Below are positions 25,846 through 35,860 of a stretch of DNA of 64,000 nt, one piece after another; the first letter of the stretch is position 1; every line of letters begins with the position of its first letter. Both the position numbers and the translations under genes were made by a program. Under the pieces are notes generated by a model. It did no database searches. It was not told the DNA's origin and worked only from the letters and a program-made list of their open reading frames with translations. Source of the DNA: Elgaria multicarinata webbii (taxonomy: Eukaryota > Chordata > Lepidosauria > Squamata > Anguidae); assembly GCF_023053635.1 (NCBI RefSeq), contig NC_086188.1:2311001-2375000 (forward strand), in the 5' to 3' direction.

Positions 25846-26603
25846 CCACCTGGTGCCTACTTTGGCCACTTTGGGGTGCCAAAACCTTTTTCCATTTCAT
25901 TCTATTCCTTTTTATTCAATTCAAAGCCTTCACCTTTTTACTCTATTAATAATAATTGGAATAGATTATAACCATGCTCTTTCTCATGCCTGCCTTTCAT
26001 CTCGGGGCATTTCATGATCCCAGCCTGCTCCTGTTCCATCAGCATCTAAAACAGACAGCGCAAAACTGACTTTTACATCAACCTTTCAGCCCCATTCCCA
26101 GTCTCCGTTAAAAATAAATAGTAAACTACCCATGCAGTTAGGCAGGCACCAGGGCTCGTAGCATTCAACCCGAATTGATCTCCCCATCACAGCGAGCCTG
26201 ATCCTGAATGCACTGGCTCCCCAGGGAGAAAGGGGAGTGGGCGGTCTCCACAGCTACGCACCTGGCCACCGACATTCAAAAGTGACTCCTGCCTTTCATC
26301 TGACAAGGCAGCCCAGTGATCTAAAGCCAGAAAAGGGCTGTGCAAGGGGGGGGGGGAGAATTTCATTTCGGTTTTGAATTTCTTAGGCCCCAGAAGCAAA
26401 CAAAACAATTATTTTCTGCAAGCTCCTGCCCAGCAGATCTATAATTCTTGAGTGACAGCGGACGGTTGCTCGGGGAGTGAGCTGGTCTCTGATGAATAGC
26501 CGGGTCAATGAAAAGTGCACTGATCTATTGGCTCAGAACACTCCCTGGGCCTGAGAAACAGTAAATCAGAGCTTGCCGGGGTGGCGGGGAGACCTCCCAA
26601 GCG

Positions 26604-26770
26604 TAGGGTGACCCTATGAAAAGGAGGACCGGGCTCCTGTATCTTTAACAGTTGCATAGAAAAGGGAATTTCAGCAGGTGTCATTTGTATAGATGGAGAA
26701 CCTGGTGAAAATCCCTCTTCATCACAACAGTTAAAGCTGCAGGAGCTATACTAGAGTGACCAGATTTAAA
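26604..26770. mobile_element. Partial copy of the TAGGGTGACC fold-back element
   Basis: Starts tagggtgaccctatgaaaag and shares the following 60 bp with the left arm of 28213-28490. It ends near a weak complement (actagagtgaccag). Confidence 0.65.
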
Positions 26771-26790
26771 CATGGGAAGGGCACCTGCCC

Positions 26791-26822
<32 letters not shown>

Positions 26823-27078
26823 TATATACTGCCTTTTTCCCAATGCTGGGCATCAAGGCAGCATTACAAAAATTAAAACATACACATTTAAACACCCAAA
26901 GCCACGCCACGCCACTCCCCCAAGGAGGGTCCCCAAAAAATGCAGGCATTTTTGCGTTTTTAGATTGTTGGTTGTTTTTATGCTCTTTATGTTTTTAATT
27001 TTTGTGAACCGCCCAGAGAGCTTCGGCTATTGGGCGGTATAAAAATGTAATAAATAAATAAATAAATAAATAAATGCG
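26791..27078 (+). repeat. (ATT)n followed by L2-clade LINE 3' end
   Basis: (ATT)n at 26791-26823. The L2 end lies at about 26940-27078, with gaaccgcccagagagcttcg and the aataaataaataaat tail. The stretch between is probably a reversed fragment of a related repeat. Confidence 0.8.
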
Positions 27079-27878
27079 TATCAATAAATCCGTTCATATC
27101 AACAAACTAGCAGTTTTTTCACAGTGTTGGCTAATGGCTCCAATACCAATACGCCAATGTTTCGGTCGGACTCAATCGGAACTCTAAAATAGCTATTCAA
27201 AGTGCTTCACTATTTTTAGCATACATGATTTTTAAATTTTTTTTATTATTATTATTAATGTCGGCTGTGTCGTTTTTATTTTTAAGCAGTGAGCCCCTAT
27301 GGACTGGAGTTGCAGGATGTACATTAAACGAGTAAAATGAAGCCAAGGGTTCTGCCCTGTTGCGTCCCCAGCGCCTGGTACCGAGAGGTAGACTTCTCCT
27401 GGCCATGCAGGTTCGATGGAGCTGTCTTGACTGCAGCATCGTCAAGCCTAATTCATCGGGAGGGATTTTTTCGCAATCTATCCACCCGTCAATATATTTC
27501 CATTCTGTTTAATTGTCCCCGAGGATACCCAGGGCTGACTTAGAAGCTCCCTTGCAGCTCTACTTGCATACAGAAGGCGCCTCTCTCTCAAATTCCATTT
27601 TTCATTATTACTACAATGTCAAAATCCATAACTCACAAAGTCAAGATTAGGATTTTTGATTTTTTTTCATGAACCAATTCAAAGGGAAATGAAATCCCTT
27701 GCTGCCATCTATCGGCAAGAGAGAAGAGGGTGAAATCCTTCACATTTGCAAATTGGGGTTTTAGTTTTTCAAGTTTTAGAATTTTATATAACACTGCGAT
27801 CTGTGTTATATAAAGTTCCTTTCCGGCAGCTCCACATTCCTTTCCACAGTCTTTGGATTTAGAAAGGAAGCTTACTAC
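27079..27878. other. Unassigned non-coding sequence
   Basis: Nothing recognised beyond short T-rich tracts. Confidence 0.35.
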
Positions 27879-27963
27879 AAAATCCTAGTCATGTCTATTC
27901 ACAAGTAAGTCCTATTGAGTTCAATAGGACGTACTTTTGAGCAGTAGGCATGTATGTGATTTT
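27879..27963. mobile_element. Palindromic MITE of the AATCCTA/TAGGATT family
   Basis: Arms meet at attgagttcaat: aaaatcctagtcatgtctat on the left, a matching complement on the right. Partial relatives lie at 37691-37775 and 59640-59700. Confidence 0.75.
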
Positions 27964-28020
27964 GTTCGGCATTTTCTTTCGCCTCAGTTTATGGGGCCAG
28001 CCTCCCCTAGAATCTGCTGT

Positions 28021-28212
28021 CAACTTTTTATTTATTTATTTGTTTATTTAATCTATATTCTGCCTTTTTTCCTCTTGCGGGGAACACAGTCCTCCTCTCC
28101 ATTTTATCCTCACAACAACCCTGTGAGGTAGGCTAGGCTGGGAGTCAGTGAACTTCACAGCTAGGAGGGGACTTGAATCCAGGTCTCCTGAGTCCCTGTC
28201 CAGCATTTTAAT
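28021..28212 (-). repeat. tRNA-derived SINE (Sauria/Squam type)
   Basis: Minus-strand copy with the ggttgttgtgaggataaaat core and an internal gacctggattcaagtcc B-box-like segment. The 3' end is the tttatttattt run at 28025. Confidence 0.8.
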
Positions 28213-28490
28213 TAGGGTGACCCTGTGAAAAGGAGGACGGGGCTCCTGTATCTTTAACAGTTGCATTGAAAAGGGAATTTCAGCACCTGGAGAAATCCCC
28301 TCTTCATCACAACACTTAAAGCTGAAGGCGCCCTGCCCTTGTAGTATAGCTCCTGCAGCTTTAACTGTTGTGATGAAGAGGGAATTTCACCAGGTGCTGC
28401 ATGCATAGAAATGACACCTGCTGAAATTACCTTTTCTATCCAACTGTTAAGGATACAGGAGCCCGGTCCTCCTTTTCATATGGACACCCT
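28213..28490. mobile_element. Fold-back DNA element (TAGGGTGACC ends)
   Basis: The left arm of about 80 bp pairs with the right arm in reverse: ends TAGGGTGACC and GGACACCCT, with gaaaaggagga, ctcctgtatcttaacag-like and ttgtgatgaagag motifs on both sides. Flanking 8-mers ATTTTAAT (28205-28212) and ACTTTAAT (28491-28498) agree at 7 of 8 positions and are a likely target-site duplication. Confidence 0.75.
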
Positions 28491-28552
28491 ACTTTAATCA
28501 CTACAACACTACCCTCTCTCTCAAATTTTTATATGGACGAGTGTTTCCTAGG

Positions 28553-28660
28553 CTTGCACCCTCCAGGTGTGTTGGACTACAACCCCAATCATCCCCAGCC
28601 ACGATGATCAGGGATAATGTGAGTTGTAGCCCAAAACATGTGGTTTTGAAAGATTTGCAT
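28553..28660. mobile_element. Diverged palindromic MITE
   Basis: ccctccaggtgtgttggact on one side and gttgtagcccaaaacatgtg on the other, around a short spacer. Confidence 0.55.
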
Positions 28661-28889
28661 GGGAGTCTTACATTTATTTTATTATGGTCACTTGGTACCT
28701 TATTGCTTTTGTTGCAAAACACCATGAGTGTTAAAGGACAAGCCATAAACATTTTAGTTTGTATAATCAAATGTGTGCTATAATTTAGTGTCTCATAGGA
28801 AAAAACAAACATTCAACCCCTTTTGTAAATATTGCAGTCTATTTTATAAAATGCGTTTCTATTCAAAAAAAAGAACAGCCCCAAGCAAA

Positions 28890-29334
28890 AATAAGAGGCA
28901 AATGCTATGGTTTGAACACAGGCCTTTGCAAGGCCCGCCCGTTTCCTAGGCAACCCCGCCCGCCATTTTCCTCCGGGCGTTTCCAACCTGCACGTGCCCG
29001 CCTTCGCCGCCTCTCCATTGGCCAATGCCGGCTTTACGGATGGACGGGGATATGGACCAATCGCAGCCGTCCACGAAGACAGAGCTTCATTCCGTGCCGG
29101 CTCAAGTTCTCCTCCCCTGGAGGCGAGGTCGATATAGAGACGGACGAGCCGGCGTAGCCAATAGAAAGGGAGGAGAGGAAGAGACGGTCTGCTGGCGGAG
29201 GCGGGGCGGAGGGAGATGGACGTGGCCGGAGGCCAATAGGGAAATGGAGAGAGAAGGCGGGACTTCCATGGGCGGAAGCAGGAGGCAGGATGTGGAGGTG
29301 AAAGTAGAAACAGACACGATCAGACCGGCTTTAG
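28890..29334 (+). promoter_or_regulatory. FICD: FICD CpG-rich promoter and probable non-coding exon 1
   Basis: A GC- and CpG-rich block about 1.5 kb upstream of the FICD ATG. It holds CCAAT boxes at 29022, 29057, 29158 and 29233, an inverted ATTGG at 29017, an E-box CACGTG at 28991, and several GC boxes. No TATA box is evident. A donor-like TTAG|GTAGGT at 29334/29335 is the likely end of a non-coding first exon whose intron runs to just before 30866. The transcription start is inferred to lie between about 29100 and 29300 from the CCAAT and ERSE positions; it was not seen directly. Confidence 0.7.
29057..29075 (+). promoter_or_regulatory. Perfect ER-stress response element (ERSE, CCAAT-N9-CCACG)
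   Basis: CCAAT at 29057-29061, nine bases, then CCACG at 29071-29075. This matches the ERSE-I consensus exactly in spacing and both half-sites. In known ERSEs NF-Y binds CCAAT and ATF6 or XBP1 binds CCACG. Its place in the FICD promoter fits the reported induction of FICD by the unfolded protein response. Confidence 0.8.
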
Positions 29335-29340
29335 GTAGGT

Positions 29341-29830
29341 AGGAGGGAGGCTAAGAATTGGGGGTGCTGAAAGGGGGAGGGGGGCGATTAAGTGGGGGGA
29401 GGGGCAGTTTGGGGGGGGCTAAGACATGGGGGAGTTGAAAAAGAGGGGGGAGTTAAGAGGGGGATTGGGATTTTCTGAGGTTAGGAAATGGGGGGAGTTG
29501 GAGTGGGGGAGACCTGAGGGGGTTAAGAAATAGGGAAGGGGGAGATTTGGGGGTTAAGAAATAGGGGGTGTTGAAAGTGGAAGGAGTAGTTTGAAGGAAA
29601 GGCAAGAGATTTCCTATGGGGGGTCAAACCTTGGAGGAAGAGGAAATTGGGGGGTCCCAATTGAGTGGGGAGGGTCTTCATTGGTTTGGGGGGAGGGGCA
29701 GGTGTGGGGGAAAGGTTGGGTCAGTTTTGGGGGGGAATCTGGTGATGAATAGAACTAGAGGAAGAAAGGGGGTGTCAAAAACTTAGGAAGAGGGAAAAGT
29801 TGAATCTCAGGAGGGTCAATTTATTTTGGA
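29341..29830 (+). repeat. G-skewed, imperfectly repeated tract at start of FICD intron 1
   Basis: Directly after the CpG island the plus strand becomes purine-rich, with many runs of 4-9 G and very little C. Units resembling ggggg-ttaagaaat-aggggg recur at irregular spacing, so this looks like a decayed minisatellite. G runs continue more sparsely to about 30260. G-quadruplexes on the non-template strand are possible. Confidence 0.65.
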
Positions 29831-30865
29831 CTTTGTATTATTAAGGGGGAGAGGGGAAACACCTCCAGAAGAATCAATGAGATTTTGGAAATCAGAATAA
29901 GATCCCTGGGGTGGGGGTGCCCTTTAATGTTAATCAATTATTAGATCAAAAGCAGAATTAAGTGAAGAGAATGTATGTTTATTAGTTTGCGTAAGTATGT
30001 ATTATGTATTACGGGGTTATTACTATATATTGTATTGTCTGTATTGTTTAGAAGTATGGTTATTATGTAGTTATTGAAAATCAAAACATTTTTTTAAAAA
30101 GGAACTTTTTAATTTATTATTTTAATTAACATTTTTTAATTTATGAAGAGGAAAAAGGTGGATTTCAGGGGAGGGGGAGGGGGAAATCAGGATTTGGGGA
30201 GAGGAGGCTGAACTTGAAGAGAAGGGAAGTCGTGATGTGTGAAGGAGGTGGGGGGGGTCGCTATGATAAGTTTGATAAGGATTTCTCCCTTGTTTTTGTG
30301 TGATGAGTCAGAATTGCTTCCGAGCAACCAGGTTCAATAGCTTTGTGGGTGGACAAGCAGGTGAATAATCTTGTAACTCAATGCAAAATTGGGCAGGAGC
30401 TGTCAGGTAAGCAAAGGTAGGACGCAATGTTGGTGAGTGACCTTTAAAGGCTTAAAAATCTGGTCTATGCATGCAGCAGAATGTGGTGGAACTTCCCTTC
30501 CACCGTCTGAAATGATACAAACCATTCTACTGCCTCATTCTGCTGTATGTGTAGATCTCGCTCAGGGGTGGGCATCTTCTGGCTCTCCAGATGTTTTGGC
30601 CAACACCCTTCACTGTTGGCTGTGATGAGAATTGCAGGTCAAAACATCTGGAACTAGCTGAACATCCTGAACTAGCTGAAAGGTGCCGCAAATGGAGAAT
30701 CCAACAGCCTAGAAAAGTGGAAAGGGTGATTCTAGCAAGTGGACAACGCAAACATGGAAGCCGGGGGATCCATGTGGCACTCCTCTGAAAACCTTCCCCT
30801 TAAATCAATCTCTGCCCAGGTGGGACCTTTGAGGAGATGCGCCTCCTGCCCTTCTCTGTGGCCAG
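29831..30865 (+). other. Rest of FICD intron 1
   Basis: Probable intronic sequence. It is AT-rich around 29930-30140 and has another G-rich patch at about 30160-30255. A palindromic repeat relative lies at 30565-30660, recognisable by its CCAGATGTTTTGG and CCAAAACATCTGG-like arms. No coding sequence is seen. Confidence 0.5.
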
Positions 30866-32921
30866 ATGAACCTCGTATCGATGGCAGCCGTGGTGGCTGT
30901 GGCAGAACCAGAGCTGAAATGGGTGTCCCTGTGGCTCCGTGTTCGCTGGGCGGCGGTGCTGGTGGTCCTCCTAGCCGCGCTGCTCATGCCGTTGCTCCAG
31001 CTGACGTCGGTGGAAGAACAGTGCCACGCCGTTCTCAAGGGCTTGTCCTTGCTGAAAAGCAGACTGGGATTGGGCTGTGTCGGGATCACCAGCTACGCGG
31101 GGCAGACAACAGGCCTCAGCGTCACCTCGGGGAGATTGGAGCTGCTGGTGTTGAAGCCAAAGGTCTCCCAAGGTAAGGAGGTTTGCCCTGGGCTAACAAC
31201 AGCGGGGTATCAACCTTTACAGCTTGGTGTTACTGCAAACACTCGCTTGTACAACCAAGAAATCAAGATGCGTTGTGCAAATTAAGGCCATTTAGGGCAC
31301 CGGTGTACTGAGTTTTCTATATCTTATCTTGCTTAACTTGGGCTTTCAGGTTATTTGAACATTTTCAAGGAAGGAGGTGATGAAAGAGAACTGGGGGAGG
31401 GCACGGAGTACATGTTTGTTTGTTTGTTTTCTTTGCAGCCAGCCCTGAGAGCTAGAAGCCCTCTACTGCAGTTGTGTGCTTGTTTATTTGTCCAGCAAAG
31501 TTTGTAATTAAAGCAAATTCAATAAAATCAATGAGAAAACGTAAGGATGAACACAATGAAATAATTGTTTTTCAGGAAAGAATCATTCAGAATAATTTAA
31601 AGAGTCACAGGCCCAAGTGTACTCTCAGAGAAACTTGATTCTACAGTTACTTTGCTCTAGAGCGGTGGTCTTCAACTGGAGGGTGGCGAGATCAGTCCAG
31701 ATGGGCTGCAGCAAAGCTGATGCCGCCACGTTGGGCAGTTGTAAAAGTGGGTCCCCTGTTGCAGGTTGGGAGTCCGAGGGGGGTCTTGGGCCTGGACCCC
31801 CTTTCTGCAATGCTAATAACGGTGCCTTCATTTCAGAGGCCAGGTTAGAAGCCAAAGCAGCCCTGAACCAGGCCCTGGAGATGAAAAGACAAGGGAAACG
31901 AGAGAAAGCTCACAAGCTTTTCTTGCACGCCCTCAAGATGGACCCGGATTACGTCGATGCCTTGACAGAGTTTGGCCTGTTCTCCGAAGAGGAGAAGGAC
32001 ATTATTCAGGCTGACTACTTGTACTCCAAAGCCTTAACCATCTCCCCCCGTAACGAAAAGGCTCTGATCAGTCGCGACCGGACGCTGCCTCTCGTCGAAG
32101 AGATTGACCAGAGGTTCTTTAGCATCATTGACAGCAAGGTCCAAAAAATTATGTCCATCCCAAAAGGCAACTCCGCCCTGAGGCGGGTGATGGAGGAGTC
32201 CTACTACCACCACATTTACCACACGGTGGCCATCGAGGGGAACACCCTGACACTCTCTGAAATCCGGCACATCATCGAGACCCGGTACGCCGTCCCCGGG
32301 AAAAGCCTGGTGGAGCAAAACGAGGTCATCGGCATGCACGCTGCCATGAAGTACATCAACACCACGCTGGTCTCCAGAATTGGGTCCGTGACCCTCAGTG
32401 ACATCTTAGAGATCCACCGGAGAGTCCTGGGCTACGTGGACCCCGTGGAGGCTGGGAGATTTAGGACTACCCAGGTGTTTGTCGGGCACCACATCCCGCC
32501 CCACCCTCGCGACGTGGAAAAGCAGGTGGTTGAATTCGTGCAGTGGATCAACTCCGAAGACGCCATGAGTCTACACCCGGTTGAATTTGCCGCCTTGGCC
32601 CATTACAAACTGGTTTACATTCACCCCTTCGTGGATGGCAACGGGAGGACCTCACGCCTCTTGATGAACCTCATCCTCATGCAGGCCGGCTACCCACCCA
32701 TCACCATCCGCAAGGAACAGCGGGCAGAGTACTACCACGTCCTGGAGGTGGCCAACGAAGGAGACGTCAGGCCCTTCATCCGCTTCATTGCCAAATGCAC
32801 CGAGACCACCTTAGACATGTTGCTCATCGCCACCACCGAGTATTCAGTGGGCCTGCCAGAAGCGCACAGCAGCAGCACCACTGACTGCAAGCAGACCATC
32901 TCCGTCAAAACCCGAACGTGA
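30866..32921 (+). CDS. FICD: FICD, protein adenylyltransferase/de-AMPylase (2 coding exons)
   Basis: Coding exons 30866-31172 and 31837-32921, joined in frame across a 664-bp GT-AG intron, give 463 aa (human 458). FICD is an ER type II membrane enzyme that AMPylates BiP/HSPA5 when the unfolded load is low and removes the AMP under stress. Seen in order: a short cytosolic N-terminus, a hydrophobic signal-anchor at about residues 27-45, two TPR repeats at about 107-172, then the Fic domain. The inhibitory-helix motif TVAIEGN carries Glu236 (human Glu234). The catalytic motif [12 protein letters not shown] starts at His365 (human His363). An NTT sequon in KYINTTL matches the known glycosylation site. 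The start is chosen because it aligns with the human N-terminus; the next Met, five codons on, is an alternative. An AG after a pyrimidine-rich stretch lies directly before the ATG, so the 5' UTR probably splices in here, as expected for a gene with a non-coding first exon. All key residues are present. Confidence 0.97.
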
Positions 32922-34899
32922 CACCCAGACGCGGGAGGAGCAAGGCATCTGCTTGGTGTCCACATTTGCAAACGTTTTAAGAACACAGAACGAGAAAGGC
33001 ACTTTCTTTTAAGCATTTCATTTATTTAAATAAGTTTTTTTTTTGCAGTAATATTTCAAAATATTTATTATCCCGTAGTATCAGGCCAAATGTAAATTAT
33101 TTGTGGTTAACTCTGACTGGTTTCGTTATGGGTTGGGGAAGCAGGATGACTTCTAAGAACACACCAGCATGGACCATAGCGTGAGATGGATTCAGCAAAG
33201 AACCTTTTCCCAAACGGGCATTAGACCTGCCACATGTCGAGCACGAGTGCGTTCGCTGGAGAGATTCAGTCCACAATGGACTTCCCAACCAACGGCCATT
33301 GGGCAGGAAAGATGCGTTGCTAATTTGCCCGCCAAACTCTGCCCAAGGAGTTTTATTACGCAGCGACTTCTTCCAGCACAGCGCAGTTTGACAGTCAGCG
33401 CATGGCAATGCCCAAACTCCACCCGTATTGGGGAGGGAAATTCCTTTTCTGAATCCACCCCAAGCTGTAACTTGTGTTGCCGCCATTGCTTTCTTCGTTT
33501 ATGTGTGTCAGTTGCGTTCCCAACTTGAAGCCCACCTGTCTCCCTCGTGCCAACGCTCTGACCCTCTCAGTGGGGGGCCTGATCCAGTTGCCACAGTATT
33601 GCACACCCTTGCCTTATTCCCCATCCCCCAATACTATCACTCCGGTGAGACGTCTGAACTTGGGCCGAGATCAAAAGGACACTCTAACTTATTCTGTGGG
33701 CCCTACAGGCTTACGTCTCGCATTCAAAAATCACAACATCATGATGCAGCGTGGGAATCTGAGTAACCCGTAATACGGCAGCGTCTGCTGCTGTTCAAAA
33801 GCCGAAGACCTTTACTGTGCATCTATCCAAGGTCACTCTTTGGATCCCGGCCCTACTTGGGTACCATTACCTGTGCAGAATTGACTGAGTGGCCTGGAAC
33901 ATGCTCCTCATCGTGATTATTTTATCTAATACTAGAAATTGGAGGGTTTGGTTAAAAGAAAAAAAAACATGTTTGATAGCACTTTACACAGATTCACTTG
34001 ACAGTAAAGGAACAGCAGCAGAAGCAAACATTGCTCCTGAATTCCAAGGACAGAAGAGAAAGATGTTATGCTTTTCAGTGATGTTGGCAAGTCCAGCTTT
34101 TAAGCATCAAGGGGGGTAAATTTGAGACAGGCTCGGGGCATAACCTGACCCGCCTCTCTCACGTCTCCATCGCCTCAACATCGCGGTCTTCCCTCTTGAG
34201 GGAAGAGCCATACAAAATACGTATTCGAAAACAACAAATCAAGCAAGCTTGAGGCGGTTCCTGTACCTTCCTAGTGCTGCCTAGAAGTGGATTCCGACAG
34301 GCACTGCTTGTCGTAGAGTAGTATTGCACGTACGAGATGCAACTGCCAAAATTATTTTACAAAACTGGTTTTAAAAGAGAAGACGAGCGCTGTAGACCAG
34401 GGCATCTGGTTCCACGAGACAGCGCAGGGTATACGTGGGGGGAAATCAGGAACTGGTGAAGCTACGGAGTGTGTTTTTTAATGTGAACTCTTATGTGGAT
34501 AAAAATCAGTTTCACAAGCAGAAATTGTGTGTATTTCATTTGAAATAGAATGTGGTCTTCAGAACAGGCCGCCTGAGGCCTTGCAGCCTGGCCCCATCTG
34601 TACTTAGAAGTAACCCCACCACCACCACCGCTTTCGAGGGAGCTCCCAAGGAAGCAGGGGGCAGAGTCCCCTTGTTTTCACCCTATGTTTACATGTTGTT
34701 CCAGCTCCTCTTCTGAAGGTGAGGGGCTCAACCTTAGGAAATGCTTTCAGAAGGTCAGAGGTTACTGCGGCCCCACATTCACACTCATATGCTCAGAGAG
34801 GAAGGCTGTAGGGCAGAGTTCCAACACTTAGCCCTGGGAAGACTCCCACAGGCCACGCATCAACAGGGCACTCCGGACAGTGCTGTCTCAAGGACATGA
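32922..34899. other. FICD 3' UTR and intergenic sequence
   Basis: Unique sequence after the FICD stop. No canonical AATAAA is obvious in the first kilobase, so the FICD cleavage site is not assigned. No other gene is seen. Confidence 0.4.
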
Positions 34900-35075
34900 G
34901 GACGGCCCTGCTAGATCAGCCCAAGGAGCACACGTAGGAGGCCCCGGATTCAATCCCTGGCCTTCCCCCTCCCCACCCCAAGGGCTAGGAAAGACTCCTG
35001 CTTGAAACCACAGAGAGCTGTTGCCAGTCAGTGTTGACGATACTGAGCTAGATCCTCTCTAGGTAGCACATTATC
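34900..35075 (+). repeat. tRNA-Ala-like SINE, decayed head
   Basis: The segment from ccccggattcaatccctggcc (B box) through gaaagactcctgcttgaaac to gatactgagctagatc matches the better copy at 45985-46145. Confidence 0.7.
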
Positions 35076-35087
35076 TTGTTTCAGATA

Positions 35088-35573
35088 AGGCTGTGCTCCG
35101 CTTCGTAGAAGCGATAGCGGAGCAGCCTGATTCGCCTCCAACAAAAGCGGAGATGAATCGGGTCGGGGGGGGGGCTGCGGATTGAGGCGAAGTGGTTCGC
35201 CGCGCTCCGGAAGCAGGTAAGCTCCTGGCGCTGCCGTCTGTCCGGCGATGGAGCCAGGTAAGGGGGGAGGGTGGCTTACCTGTGTCCGTCACGGGCTTCA
35301 AGCTGGAACAGGCCGCAGCCGCCGCCGCCGCCATTCAGCTTGAAGCCTGCAAAGGACACAGGTGAGGGGGGCTGATTTGTCCCCCATTTTGCCCCACTTA
35401 CCTGCCTCTGCTGTCCACCGCGGAGGCGGGGGGGGAATCTCGATGCACCCCTCCAGATCTTGATCCATGGAGCAGGGGATGGGAGGAGCAACCCAAAGTG
35501 GTTCGGGCCCAATCCAGAAGTTCTGGATCGGGCCACGAAGCGGTTCGGGGGGGGGGGGTCCGTGCACAGCCTA
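35088..35573. mobile_element. TIR element with nested internal stem
   Basis: Ends AGGCTGTGC and GCACAGCCT form short inverted repeats. Flanking 10-mers GTTTCAGATA (35078-35087) and GTTTCTGATA (35574-35583) differ at one base. Inside, acctgtgtcc...ggcttcaagctg at 35277 pairs with cagcttgaagcc...ggacacaggt at 35338-35363. No coding capacity; probably a non-autonomous DNA transposon. Confidence 0.65.
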
Positions 35574-35639
35574 GTTTCTGATATTGGGTAATCAAGCGGC
35601 CGCGATACGCACTAATAAGATACCCACAAACAAGATGCA

Positions 35640-35860
35640 GAGCTAACAGCCCTCCCCTGCAAAGATAAAATGAAAATAAAAACAGAATAAAACAGTTAAA
35701 ACAAAATTTAAAAGAAGCAAAAACAGAGATTCAAGGCTGCGTGTTAAGGAAAGGCTTCTTGGAATAAAGACGTTTTCAGGAGGCGCCGAAAGGAGTACAA
35801 GGTTGGAGCCTGCCTGACCGCCAGAGGCAGGAAATTCCACACAGGAGGGGATCCTTAGCA
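35640..35860 (-). repeat. L2-clade LINE 3' fragment
   Basis: On the minus strand encodes EFPASGGQAGSNLVLLSAPP-like in one frame; same subfamily as 17240-17578. Confidence 0.85.

Noticed and set aside
31617-31836. Upstream extension of the FICD exon 2 reading frame
   Set aside because: It is intron read-through. A clean acceptor at 31836/31837 joins exon 1 in frame and restores the human-like protein.
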